Assembly: GCF_013376475.1 (NCBI RefSeq)
Contig: NZ_CP045508.1
Span: forward strand, 741,501 to 805,500
Length of the DNA: 64,000 nucleotides
Direction of reading: 5' to 3'
DNA from: Desulfolutivibrio sulfoxidireducens
GTDB lineage: Bacteria > Desulfobacterota > Desulfovibrionia > Desulfovibrionales > Desulfovibrionaceae
Shown: positions 34,602-42,792 of the stretch, in pieces
How positions within the stretch are numbered: the first letter of the stretch is position 1
How the letters are laid out: each line of letters opens with the position of its first letter
Translations under genes and position numbers: made by a program
The notes under the pieces: model-generated
Told to the model about the DNA's origin: nothing
Seen by the model: the letters and a program-made list of their open reading frames with translations, nothing else
The model's database searches: none

Positions 34602-35437
34602 TGCCGGAAAAGACCCCGGAACCGGCCGCGTTCGCGGCTTCGGACGCATCATCCGGGGTGAAAAAGCGGCTGGGCCGGGCGGCCTTGCCGCGATCGGCGG
34701 TGCGGATCATTCTCCTTGCGGCCCTGGCCGCCGCGCTGTGGTACGTGCTTTCGGGCATCCGCTACCACTGGGACTGGGGCGCGGTGTGGGCCTACCGCGA
34801 GATCTTCGCGTGGGGCCTTGTGACCACGGTGGCGGTGTCCGCCGGGGCCATGGTTCTGGGACTGGCCATCGGGGTTCTGTCCGGTCTGGCCTCGGTGTCG
34901 CGCGGGGTGTGGCTTTCCGAGCTGGCGGGCCTGTACGTGGGCGCCTTTCGGGGAACGCCGCTTCTGGTGCAGATCCTGATTTTCTATTTCTGCGTGGGGG
35001 TGGTGGTGCGCCTGGACAGTCCCTACGTCATCGGGGCCGTGACCCTGGCCTTTTTTTCCGGGGCCTACATCTCGGAGATGGTCCGGGCCGGGATCGAGTC
35101 CGTGGACCGGGGGCAGTGGGAGGCGGCGGCCGGCACGGGGCTTTCCCGGTCGTTGACCCTGCGGCACGTGATTCTGCCCCAGGCCCTGCGGCGCATCGTG
35201 CCCCCGGTGACCGGGCAGTTCGTGTCGCTGATCAAGGATTCGTCGCTTCTGTCCATCATCGCCGTGCGGGAATTGACCAAGGCCGCCGAGGTGGTCAACG
35301 CCACCACCTACAAGACCTTCGAGACCTATCTGCCCCTGGCCGGGTTGTACCTGCTTCTGACCTGGCCGCTGGCGCGCTTGACCCGTCGTCTGGAACGGGG
35401 GATACAACCCGAAGGCCAGATCATCCGGCATCTTTGA
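34601..35437 (+). CDS. Polar amino acid ABC transporter permease (HisM/GlnP family)
   Basis: Inner membrane permease. After a charged 45-residue N-terminus, 278 residues contain five or so spans with the family motifs YVGAFRGTPLLVQILIFYFCVGV and the EAA loop AAAGTGLSRSLTLRHVILPQALRRIVPP. It is coupled to the small exported protein but has neither an ATPase nor a solute-binding gene beside it. A binding-protein gene of the same transporter class lies far away at 63280. Confidence 0.9.
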   Translation: MPEKTPEPAAFAASDASSGVKKRLGRAALPRSAVRIILLAALAAALWYVLSGIRYHWDWGAVWAYREIFAWGLVTTVAVSAGAMVLGLAIGVLSGLASVSRGVWLSELAGLYVGAFRGTPLLVQILIFYFCVGVVVRLDSPYVIGAVTLAFFSGAYISEMVRAGIESVDRGQWEAAAGTGLSRSLTLRHVILPQALRRIVPPVTGQFVSLIKDSSLLSIIAVRELTKAAEVVNATTYKTFETYLPLAGLYLLLTWPLARLTRRLERGIQPEGQIIRHL

Positions 35438-35463
35438 AACGCTTTGCCCAAAAAGGAGCGCCC

Positions 35464-35715
35464 ATGGCCCCGAGCGTCAAGGTCTTTGCCCTGTCCACCT
35501 GCATCCACTGCAGGCAGGCCAAGCAGTTTCTCGATGACAAGAACGTGGTCTACGAATGCGTGCACGTGGATCTTTTGACCGGCGACGACCGCAAACAGGC
35601 CATCGAGGAGGTCAGGAGGTTCAACCCGTCCCTGTCGTTTCCGACCATCGTCATCGGCGACGCGGTTATTGTCGGCTTTCGCAAGGATGAGATCCTCACC
35701 GCCCTGGAGGGTTGA
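35464..35715 (+). CDS. Glutaredoxin-family protein
   Basis: An 83-residue thioredoxin-fold protein with redox motif STCIHCRQAK (CxxC at residues about 12-15), cis-Pro strand SFPTIVIGD and C-terminal GFRKDEILTAL. AAAAGGAG precedes the ATG. It lies 3 bases before the ferredoxin:thioredoxin reductase gene, which suggests it is that enzyme's redox substrate, replacing a classical thioredoxin. A longer frame through it belongs to a non-coding register. Confidence 0.88.
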   Translation: MAPSVKVFALSTCIHCRQAKQFLDDKNVVYECVHVDLLTGDDRKQAIEEVRRFNPSLSFPTIVIGDAVIVGFRKDEILTALEG

Positions 35716-35718
35716 GCC

Positions 35719-36090
35719 ATGTGCCCCGAGTCCGAGATCCACGCGCCCGAGGTCGAAAAGCTGCATGCGCAGCTCAAGACATTCCAGGAGTCCAAGGGAT
35801 ATTTCTTCAACGACGACATGGACATAACCATGGCCCTTCTGGAAAGCCTCCTGATCAACAAAAAGCGCCTGGGATACATGGCCTGTCCCTGCCGGCTGGC
35901 CTCGGGGAACTACGAGGCCGACAAGGACATCCTGTGTCCGTGCGTGTACCGGGAGCCGGATGTGAAGGAGTATGGGGCGTGTTTCTGCGGCCTGTACGTG
36001 TCCCGGGAGTGGCTTGACGGGACCATGCCGCGCCGGACCGTGCCCGAAAGACGACCGCCGGAAAAGGTGCTGGCCGGGCTTGGGCTGTAG
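35719..36090 (+). CDS. Ferredoxin:thioredoxin reductase catalytic subunit
   Basis: A 123-residue [4Fe-4S] disulfide reductase passing ferredoxin electrons to thioredoxin-type proteins. All characteristic Cys are present: GYMACPCRLASG, DILCPCVYREPD, EYGACFCGLYVS. No variable (alpha) subunit gene adjoins it, as in other anaerobes and archaea. Paired with the glutaredoxin gene upstream, it forms a two-gene redox relay. Confidence 0.93.
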   Translation: MCPESEIHAPEVEKLHAQLKTFQESKGYFFNDDMDITMALLESLLINKKRLGYMACPCRLASGNYEADKDILCPCVYREPDVKEYGACFCGLYVSREWLDGTMPRRTVPERRPPEKVLAGLGL

Positions 36091-36134
36091 CCCCGGATCC
36101 GCCTTCCTCCCCGCCGGTCTTGGGTGGATCGTCC

Positions 36135-37544
36135 CTACCTCCGGGCCAGTCCGTACTTGCGCAGCTTGTATTGCAGGGTGCGCCGGCTGATGCCCAGGGC
36201 GTCGGCCGTGCGTTCCCGGTGGCCGCCGTGGGCCGCCAGGGCCCGCTCGATGGTCGCCTTTTCGGCGGCGTCGAAGTTCATGGGCCCCCCGTCCGGCGCG
36301 GCCGCCGCCTCCGGGACCGGGACCTCTTGCGTGGCCTGGCTCCCCCCGGGGAAATGCGGCGGCAGCACCTCCGGCCCAAGCGTGTCCGAGCGGCTCAGGA
36401 TAAGCGCCCGCTCCAGCACGTTTTCAAGCTCCCGCACGTTGCCCGGCCAGGAATAGGCCGAAAGCCGCTCCAGAAAGGCCGGGGACACCCCGCGCACCGC
36501 CTTGCGGTTCTTCTCCCCGAGTTTGCGCAGCAGATGGCCCACCAGAAGCGGCAAATCGTCCAGGCGATCGCGCAAGGGGGGCATGCGCATCTCCAGGACG
36601 TTCAGGCGGTAGTACAAATCCTCCCGAAACCGCCCGAACTTGGCCTCGGCGGCCAGGTCCCGGTTGGTGGCGGTGATGATGCGGGTGTCCACGTGGATGG
36701 GCGTCTCCCCGCCCACCGGCTCCACCACCCCGTCCTGCAGCACGCGCAGAAGCTTGGCCTGCAGGTTCTGGGGCATCTCCCCGATCTCGTCCAGAAAAAG
36801 CGTGCCCCCGTCGGCCAGAACGAACCGGCCGGGCTTGTCCCGCAAGGCCCCGGTAAAGGCCCCCCGGACATGGCCGAAGAGCTCGCTTTCCAAAAGCTCG
36901 CCCGGAAGCGCCGCGCAGTTGACCCGGATAAGGGGGTTCGCGGCCCGGGGACTGGCCTCGTGCAGGGCCTCGGCGGCCAGTTCCTTGCCCGTGCCCGATT
37001 CGCCCAGGATAAGCACCGTGGCCTCGCTTGGCCCCACCTGGGCGATCAGTTCCTTCAGCGCCCGCATGTTCGGGCTCTCGCCGATGAGCCGGGGACCGCC
37101 CGCGCCCACCCGCAGCCGCAGGGACTTGTTCTCCCGCAAAAGCCTGGCATACCCCCAGGCCTTGTCCATGACCGCCGTGAGTTCGTCGTTGTCCGCGGGC
37201 TTGGTCAGGTAGTCGAAGGCCCCGTGCTTCATGGCGGTCACCGCCGAACCCACGCTGCCATACGCCGTCAAAAGCACCACGGGCATGGATTCCCCTCCGG
37301 TCTCCAGACGGGTGATGGCCTCCAGGGCCTCCATGCCGTCCATGCCGGGCAGGCGCATGTCCAGGAGCACCACGTCGGGCAGGCCGTCGGGCTTGGCCCG
37401 GCGCAGCTTCTCCAGGGCCTTTTCGGCGCTTGGCGTCTCGTCCACGGCCCACCCGGCATCGGTGAGCACCGCCCGGACCATGAGCCGATGCCCCGGTTCG
37501 TCATCCACCACCAATGCCCGTTTTTCCATCATTTTTTCGCTCAT
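36135..37544 (-). CDS. Sigma-54-dependent response regulator (NtrC/ZraR family)
   Basis: A 469-residue activator: receiver domain (phosphoacceptor Asp about 62 in VVLLDMRLPGMDG), AAA+ domain (GESGTGKE Walker A, GAFTGA sigma-54 contact loop, GGTLFLDEIGEM), and Fis-type HTH (RERTADALGISRRTLQYKLRKYGL). It stands two genes downstream of a histidine kinase and a Spy-like protein gene that has a sigma-54 promoter, so that gene is its probable target. An alternative start at MMEKRALVVDDE (37532) is possible. Confidence 0.95.
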   Translation of the reverse strand: MSEKMMEKRALVVDDEPGHRLMVRAVLTDAGWAVDETPSAEKALEKLRRAKPDGLPDVVLLDMRLPGMDGMEALEAITRLETGGESMPVVLLTAYGSVGSAVTAMKHGAFDYLTKPADNDELTAVMDKAWGYARLLRENKSLRLRVGAGGPRLIGESPNMRALKELIAQVGPSEATVLILGESGTGKELAAEALHEASPRAANPLIRVNCAALPGELLESELFGHVRGAFTGALRDKPGRFVLADGGTLFLDEIGEMPQNLQAKLLRVLQDGVVEPVGGETPIHVDTRIITATNRDLAAEAKFGRFREDLYYRLNVLEMRMPPLRDRLDDLPLLVGHLLRKLGEKNRKAVRGVSPAFLERLSAYSWPGNVRELENVLERALILSRSDTLGPEVLPPHFPGGSQATQEVPVPEAAAAPDGGPMNFDAAEKATIERALAAHGGHRERTADALGISRRTLQYKLRKYGLARR

Positions 37545-37756
37545 TTTTAGTCCTTAGGAGGAACGGGGGGCTCCGCCCCCCGGCCCCCGGCAGGGGCATC
37601 ATGCCCCTGCACCCCGGATACGCGTCCGGCGCTCCCGCCGATCGCGAAATTCGTGTCGCCTGGCCCGAATGTCCACCTCGGGGCGTCATGGCCTCCGAAT
37701 CACCTGCCCCCCGGGCGCGGCGCTGGCCGCGAAGCGGCCAGCGCCGCGCCCGGGAG
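37545..37756. repeat. GC-rich hairpin spacer between regulator and kinase genes
   Basis: No gene. Contains a perfect 21-bp inverted repeat with a GAA centre at 37710-37754 and shorter palindromes (GGGGGGCTCCGCCCCCC near 37565, GCAGGGGCATCATGCCCCTGC near 37590). It separates two genes that would be expected to be co-transcribed. Confidence 0.8.
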
Positions 37757-39754
37757 TCAGAGGGTCCGGGGGAAATGATTTCCCCCGGGGTTCTTCTCTC
37801 CCGGGAAATCCAGTTCCACCCGGGTTCCCTGGCCTGGCACGGAGGTGATGGCCAGGGTGCCGTCGTGTTCGCGCATGATCTTATGCACGATGGCCAGGCC
37901 CAGGCCCGAGCCGTGTTTTTTCGTCGTGTGGAAGGGTTCGAGGACCTTTTGCAGCTCGTCCTGGTCGATGCCGCAGCCGTCGTCGGTCACGGCCACCAGG
38001 GTATGGGGGGAGGGAGCGGGCGTGGTCCGGGAGGAGATGGTGATGGTCCCGTCCTGGTCGGGCAGGGCGGCCAGGCTGTTAAGGATGAGGTTGATCAGCG
38101 CCTGTTTGAGCGCGTCGGGGTCGGCGGTGACGGTCCGGGCCTGAAGATCGGTTTTGAAGGCGGCCTTTTTGTGTTCGATGTCGAATTGCAGGAGCTGGGC
38201 CACCTCGGCCGCCAGGCCGGGCAGATCCACGGGTTCCGGGCACAGTTGCCTGGGGCGGGCCAGGAAAAGCAGGTCGGCCACCACGCGGTTCAGGCGGTCG
38301 GCCTCGTGGACCATGGTCTGGGCGTAGGCCTCCTCGGGCTCGCGGCCCTTGAGCTTGACCGCGAAGAACTGGGCGAACCCGCGCAGGGAGCTTAAGGGGT
38401 TTCGTATCTCGTGGGCCACCCCGGCGGCCAGGCGGCCGATGGCCGCCAGCTTGACGGCCTCGGCCAGGTCGCGTTCCAGGCGGCGGATGTCCGTGCGGTC
38501 GCGCAGCAGGATGAGCCGTTCCGGGGCGTCGTCGGGCCTGTCCCGGGAGGATTCCACAGGGACCGCGCGCAGTTCGAGACTCATCCCTTCGCGCTCGATG
38601 AGCCGCCAGGAGCCTTTCGGGGGGGCGGCGCCGGGCGCGACGGGCGTGTCCGCCGGGTCGGCGGCGGGGTCTGGGCCGAAGGGCCGGGACCGGTCCGAGG
38701 GGCTGGCGGAGGCGATGATCTCGTCCCACGGACTGCCCATGAGGTCTCTGGGGTTTTTTGTCGTCAGGAGGGACAGGAGTTCCTGGGCCGCGGGGTTGAA
38801 GGCCGTGATGCGGCCCGACTGGCTCAGGGTGACCAGCCCGTCGGGCATGTTGTCCAGGAGTCTGGAGTGGAAGGTCTCAAGGCGCAACAGACGCTGGTTC
38901 TGTTCGCGGCGTCTGGCCGCGGCCACCAGGATCACGAAGGAGAAGACCCCCACGGCCAGCACGTAGCCGGCCTGGAGGATGGCCGCCCGGCGCACGTCCA
39001 GGTAGGGGGTCTCGTAGTCTTCGAGGTTCAGGCCGAGCAGGATGTAGGGCTTGGGGCGCGGCGTGAAAAGACCCGGGAAAAGGGGGAACGGCGGTATGGG
39101 CGGCAACCGCGGGATCTGAAAGGAGGGCAGGTCGAGCAGGGGGGGGCTGGACGGAAAAAGGGAACCCCCCGGGAAGGACGGCGGACCAGGGAAGGGCGGC
39201 GGACCAGGGAAGGGCGGCGGACCCGGGAAGGGCGGCGATCCCGGGAAGAGCGGCGGCAGGGAGAAGCCGGGACCGCGAGGGTCGGGTTCCATTTCGGGCC
39301 TGGCCTGGGTGGCGTAGAGCAGGAGCTTTTTGTCGCCGAAGGTCTGGGTGGCGAACCATTCCCCCTCTGTTTCCAGGAGCTTGAGTGCCTCGGGCGGCAG
39401 CGGGAACCGGGTGACGGACTGGGGGGCGCAGAAGACCAGGATGCGCCCGGATTCGTCGAAAAGGGCCAGGAGCCCCACCTCCCGGATGGAGGTCATCTCC
39501 TTGAAATATTCTTCGACCAGGGTCAGGAAGGCGGACGAACTGTCCGGTCGGGCGCGCAGGATACCCCTGGTCAGGCTGGTCTGGATGCCACGCAGGGTCC
39601 CCCTGGCGGAAAGCCGGATATGGTTGTCGATGAGCTCGCGCTGGCCTTCGAGGTTGCGCCAGGTCAGAAACACCAGGCTGGCGCCAAGAAGAACCAGGGC
39701 CAGGGCCGCTGGAAGCAGGGGGCGGCCCTCGCGGTTGGAGATGCCTATGTCCAT
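37757..39754 (-). CDS. Membrane sensor histidine kinase (ZraS/AtoS-like) with PFP-repeat insertion
   Basis: A 665-residue kinase. N-terminal membrane span (LLPAALALVLLGASLVFLTW), a periplasmic sensor region (about 40-260) containing an unusual Pro/Phe/Gly repeat (PPFPGPPPFPGPPPFPGP, about 175-230), a second span (YVLAVGVFSFVILVAAARR), PAS domain (LLDNMPDGLVTLSQSGRITAFNPAAQELL), phosphoacceptor GVAHEIRNPLSSLRGFA, and HATPase motifs (INLILNSLAALPDQDG, VTDDGCGIDQDEL, GSGLGLAIVHKIM). Partner of the regulator downstream. Confidence 0.93.
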   Translation of the reverse strand: MDIGISNREGRPLLPAALALVLLGASLVFLTWRNLEGQRELIDNHIRLSARGTLRGIQTSLTRGILRARPDSSSAFLTLVEEYFKEMTSIREVGLLALFDESGRILVFCAPQSVTRFPLPPEALKLLETEGEWFATQTFGDKKLLLYATQARPEMEPDPRGPGFSLPPLFPGSPPFPGPPPFPGPPPFPGPPSFPGGSLFPSSPPLLDLPSFQIPRLPPIPPFPLFPGLFTPRPKPYILLGLNLEDYETPYLDVRRAAILQAGYVLAVGVFSFVILVAAARRREQNQRLLRLETFHSRLLDNMPDGLVTLSQSGRITAFNPAAQELLSLLTTKNPRDLMGSPWDEIIASASPSDRSRPFGPDPAADPADTPVAPGAAPPKGSWRLIEREGMSLELRAVPVESSRDRPDDAPERLILLRDRTDIRRLERDLAEAVKLAAIGRLAAGVAHEIRNPLSSLRGFAQFFAVKLKGREPEEAYAQTMVHEADRLNRVVADLLFLARPRQLCPEPVDLPGLAAEVAQLLQFDIEHKKAAFKTDLQARTVTADPDALKQALINLILNSLAALPDQDGTITISSRTTPAPSPHTLVAVTDDGCGIDQDELQKVLEPFHTTKKHGSGLGLAIVHKIMREHDGTLAITSVPGQGTRVELDFPGEKNPGGNHFPRTL

Positions 39755-39785
39755 GTGCGGGCTGTCCGGGCCCTGGTTCTGTTTT

Positions 39786-41414
39786 TCATGGGGTGATGAT
39801 GACGCGCATGACCTCGTCCGGGGTCATGTTGTTTTCCAGGGCCAATTCCTGGAAGGTCATGTCGCCGAAGGCGGTGACGTTTTTGGCCGCCAGCCGGTCG
39901 ATGGCCATGGTCAGGGGGATGTCGAATTCGCGGCAAAAGGTGGCCAGCATGGTTTTGTCCAGGTCCGGGGGCGGCACCAGCGGGCCGCCTTCGGCCAGCG
40001 AGGAGGGCCGCTCGTATCCGGGCCGCCACGTTTCAGAGGGCGCAACGCCGGGGAGGGGCAGGTTGCCGGGAATCTGGCTTGGGAGCTGCCCCGGGACCTG
40101 GGCCGGAATCTGGACCTGGGCCGGCGTCTGTGTCTGGCCCGGGACCTGTCCGGGGAACTGGGTCTGGGGCTGGACCGGGGATTGCGCCGAAGTCTGGGTC
40201 TGGTGCTGGGCCGGCGTCTGGGTCTGGCCCGGGACCTGTCCGGGAATCTGGGCCGGCGTCTGGGTCTGGCCCGGGACCTGTCCGGGAATCTGGGCCGGCA
40301 TCTGCGTTTGACCCGGGACCTGTCCGGGGAACTGGGTCTGGGGCTGGACCGGTGATTGCGCCGGAGCCTGGGCCTGCCCTGTGGTCTGGGTCGGAATCTG
40401 GGCCTGGTGCTGGGCCGGGGATTGCGTCGGAATCTGGGGCTGGTGCTGCACCGGAAGTTGCGCCGGAGCCTGGGCCTGGGGCTGGACATGTGCCGGCGAG
40501 TGGGCCGATCCGTTGCCGGCCGGACGTTTGATGGGACCCTCGGCGCGCAGGGCCTCGTACACGTCGATGGGCAACAGGCCGTTTTTGTCGGCGATCTCCT
40601 TGAGGGTCATGGCCGCCGAGGCCTCGATGCCCCCGGAGCGCAACGTGTCCGTCATGCGCGCCAGGTCGAGTCCGTATTCCTCGCAGATGTCCGACAGACG
40701 GCGTTTGCCCAGCCCCGGGGGGGGGTCCTTGGGCAGCATGACCGAGGGCTGGGAGCGGGGCGGCTGGGGCGCCGAGGCAGGGGCGCTGGTGGAGGGGACG
40801 GTGACCGTGCGCGAGGCCTCCCAGGCGTGTTTCAGGCCCTCATAGACTCCCCCCGGGGCCAGTCCGTTGTCCCTGGCGATGTCCTTTATGGTCTGCTTTG
40901 CGGAGGCGACACGGATGTTTTTCATGGCCAGGGCGGCCATGGCCCGTTCCTGGTCAATGCCGAAGCGACGGCAGAATTCGTCCAGGGGGGTCAGTTCGGC
41001 ATGCCCGTAGGGCGGTTCCCCGTAGGTTTCCGACAGGCTGTCCTTGATGTGCGTGGAAAGGCCCAGGATTTGGGCCATGGGCGGCAAGCCGAGCAGGGTC
41101 CCGACGAAAACGAAGAGGGTCAGGGCGAAGGCGGCCAGCAGGGGGCGGCTTAAGGGTTCGACCTCGCCGTCCTCGGAGCGCAGGCTGTCAAGGATGGATG
41201 GCCAGTCGAGGACCAGATGGACAGCGCCGGCCAGAAGCAACAAAAAGCCCATGGTCACATGCACGTCGGTCCAGCGGTCCCTGGTCAGCCCGAGAAGGGT
41301 CCAGTCGGCCCAGGCGGCCACCCGGGCGTGGGGCGCAAGAAAAAGAAAGACGCTGGTCAGAAAGAGGACGGCGAAGGCCAGGACCAGGGTCAGCGTCATG
41401 ATTTTTCGCAGCAT
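39786..41414 (-). CDS. DUF4405-like membrane protein with Gln/Pro repeats and three Cys-helical repeats
   Basis: The start MLRKIMTLTLVLAF at 41414 gives 542 residues. Residues 1-115 hold three or four membrane spans with HVTMGFLLLLAGAVHLVLDW, as in DUF4405 cytochrome-b561-like proteins. Then a helical repeat of about 50 residues occurs three times: 144-194 (LDEFCRRFGID...TIKDIARDNGLAP), 240-290 (LSDICEEYGLD...TLKEIADKNGLLP) and about 490-541 (LATFCREFDIP...TFQELALENNMTP), each with a conserved Cys. Between repeats 2 and 3 is a 150-residue Gln/Pro region built of VPGQTQTPAQIPGQ-like units. It sits between the Spy-like gene and the kinase gene, so it probably takes part in the same envelope signalling. 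Confidence 0.8.
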   Translation of the reverse strand: MLRKIMTLTLVLAFAVLFLTSVFLFLAPHARVAAWADWTLLGLTRDRWTDVHVTMGFLLLLAGAVHLVLDWPSILDSLRSEDGEVEPLSRPLLAAFALTLFVFVGTLLGLPPMAQILGLSTHIKDSLSETYGEPPYGHAELTPLDEFCRRFGIDQERAMAALAMKNIRVASAKQTIKDIARDNGLAPGGVYEGLKHAWEASRTVTVPSTSAPASAPQPPRSQPSVMLPKDPPPGLGKRRLSDICEEYGLDLARMTDTLRSGGIEASAAMTLKEIADKNGLLPIDVYEALRAEGPIKRPAGNGSAHSPAHVQPQAQAPAQLPVQHQPQIPTQSPAQHQAQIPTQTTGQAQAPAQSPVQPQTQFPGQVPGQTQMPAQIPGQVPGQTQTPAQIPGQVPGQTQTPAQHQTQTSAQSPVQPQTQFPGQVPGQTQTPAQVQIPAQVPGQLPSQIPGNLPLPGVAPSETWRPGYERPSSLAEGGPLVPPPDLDKTMLATFCREFDIPLTMAIDRLAAKNVTAFGDMTFQELALENNMTPDEVMRVIITP

Positions 41415-41578
41415 GGAATTTCTCCGGATGGTGGCTGTGCGGACGGGCTCGTCCGCCACGTGTCCGGGGAACATATCAGGAGTTGGCGCGGGCCTCAAAT
41501 TCCCTGGTCTCGAACGGGACAGGGTCCCGGGGAGGGCTTCCCGGGACCCTGCCGTCATGGAGGGAGGGTGTTAGAGGG

Positions 41579-42046
41579 TTAACCGGGAAATCCGCGTATG
41601 GGGCCGGGCATGGGACCGGGCATGGGGCCGGGCCGGCCTTTGAGGGGGGGCAGGAGAATGCCGGTCTCTTTGAGGACCTGGCGCCTGACGTCCACCCTGG
41701 TTTTTTCGATGGCCGCGCGCACCTTGGCGATCTCGTCCAGGCGGGCGTTTATGGCCGCCTCGTCGGATTTGGGGTCGACCACCAGGGCCTCGAGCTTGGC
41801 GATGAGGGCCTTGAGTTCCTGCTCAAAGGGGAACAGTTTGCCGGGAAGTTCCCGAAGGATATTGTCAATGGCCGCGCACTTCTCTTGCGGCACCCCGGGC
41901 ATCATGAACGGGGGGGGACCCCACGGTCCGCCGTGATCCCCCGGACCTCCGGGCCCGCCGGGGGGTGGCGGCTGCGCGTTGGCCATGTTGACTATACAAA
42001 ACATCACCGCCAGGATCAGAAGAAGGGTTTTGATATTGAACCGCAT
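41579..42046 (-). CDS. Spy/ZraP-like periplasmic protein
   Basis: A 155-residue exported protein: signal MRFNIKTLLLILAVMFCIVNMANA, a Gly/Pro-rich N-terminus (QPPPPGGPGGPGDHGGPWG), and a long helical part (KLFPFEQELKALIAKLEALVVDPKSDEAAINARLDEIAKVRAAIEKTRVDVRRQVL) of the LTxxQ/ZraP metal-sensing chaperone type. The C-terminus is Pro/Met/Gly-rich. Good sigma-54 promoter upstream at 42081-42095. In the Zra system ZraP binds zinc and is controlled by ZraSR; the gene order here supports an analogous role. Confidence 0.85.
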   Translation of the reverse strand: MRFNIKTLLLILAVMFCIVNMANAQPPPPGGPGGPGDHGGPWGPPPFMMPGVPQEKCAAIDNILRELPGKLFPFEQELKALIAKLEALVVDPKSDEAAINARLDEIAKVRAAIEKTRVDVRRQVLKETGILLPPLKGRPGPMPGPMPGPIRGFPG

Positions 42047-42080
42047 GGTTGCACTCCTTCATGAGTTTCACCAGTGGAGA

Positions 42081-42095
42081 GCAGTATCCGTGCCA
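42081..42095 (-). promoter_or_regulatory. Sigma-54 promoter of the Spy/ZraP-like gene
   Basis: On the minus strand TGGCACGGATACTGC has GG and GC ten bases apart, matching the -24/-12 consensus. The start of transcription would be near 42069, 23 bases before the ATG. Confidence 0.85.
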
Positions 42096-42155
42096 TTAAA
42101 AAAATAACAGTATTCCAGTATGTTGAAATGGCGTCGGACGGTCATGGCGGGTATA

Positions 42156-42195
42156 TGTGCAATGCGTTGCACATAATTTTGCACAAGGGTGCACA
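42156..42195. promoter_or_regulatory. Candidate enhancer (UAS) for the NtrC-type regulator
   Basis: A perfect palindrome TGTGCAATGCGTTGCACA (42156-42173) is followed by further half-sites TTGCACA (42179-42185) and GTGCACA (42189-42195), spaced 10-12 bases, about one helical turn. The group lies roughly 90-125 bases upstream of the predicted sigma-54 start, the usual distance for an activator site. Confidence 0.65.
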
Positions 42196-42369
42196 CGAAC
42201 CGCGCCGCGTGAAGACCTTCCATTCGGGAGAGAAGGACGCAACCGGGATCTGGCCCGGCCCCATGCCGGCCGCGTGTGGTTTGACAAGGCCCGGCAAAGG
42301 CATTACCTGCCCGCCAGACGGCCGCCGGAATGCGTGTCTGGCGGACAAAAACACCGCAAGGAGTCAGGT

Positions 42370-42591
42370 ATGCGAGAGAAGGTACAAGCCGCGCTCGACA
42401 AGGTGCGCCCCACGCTTCAGGCCGACGGCGGGGATGTGGAACTGGTGGACGTCACCCCCCAGGGCATCGTCCAGGTGAAGCTCACCGGGGCCTGCCACGG
42501 CTGCCCCATGTCCCGCATGACGCTCAAAAGCGGCATCGAGCGGATCATTCTCAAGGAAGTGCCTGGGATCAAGGGCGTCGAGGCGGTCTAG
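42370..42591 (+). CDS. NifU-like C-terminal domain protein (Fe-S scaffold)
   Basis: A 73-residue stand-alone Nfu domain. It has the conserved [13 protein letters not shown] segment and the cluster-binding CxxC in [14 protein letters not shown]. Such small proteins assemble or carry [4Fe-4S] clusters. AAGGAGTCAGGT precedes the ATG at 42370. It is divergent from the Zra-like locus and 200 bases upstream of gltX. Confidence 0.93.
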   Translation: MREKVQAALDKVRPTLQADGGDVELVDVTPQGIVQVKLTGACHGCPMSRMTLKSGIERIILKEVPGIKGVEAV

Positions 42592-42792
42592 GGCCGCGTC
42601 CGTCAGGCGGTACGACAGTTTTTTGAGAGAAGAAAACTCTCTCAGGGTATTGTCGCAAACCTTATCCACGGATCCCGGGGACGCGGCGCCAGGACCCGGC
42701 CCGGCGAACACGGCCCGCTCGTCCGCCGGCGAAAAACGCCGCAAGCCCCCGTGCCGGGACACGCGATCCGTCGCCGCAAGGAACATGCCCTC

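Noticed and set aside
34282-35463. Long plus-strand frame leading into the glutaredoxin gene
   Set aside because: It is an out-of-frame reading of the exported protein and permease genes; the glutaredoxin starts at 35464 with a good ribosome site.
39960-40500. Regular repeats that look like a repeat array
   Set aside because: They are in-frame codons of the Gln/Pro region of the DUF4405-like protein, with irregular units and no unique spacers; not a CRISPR array.
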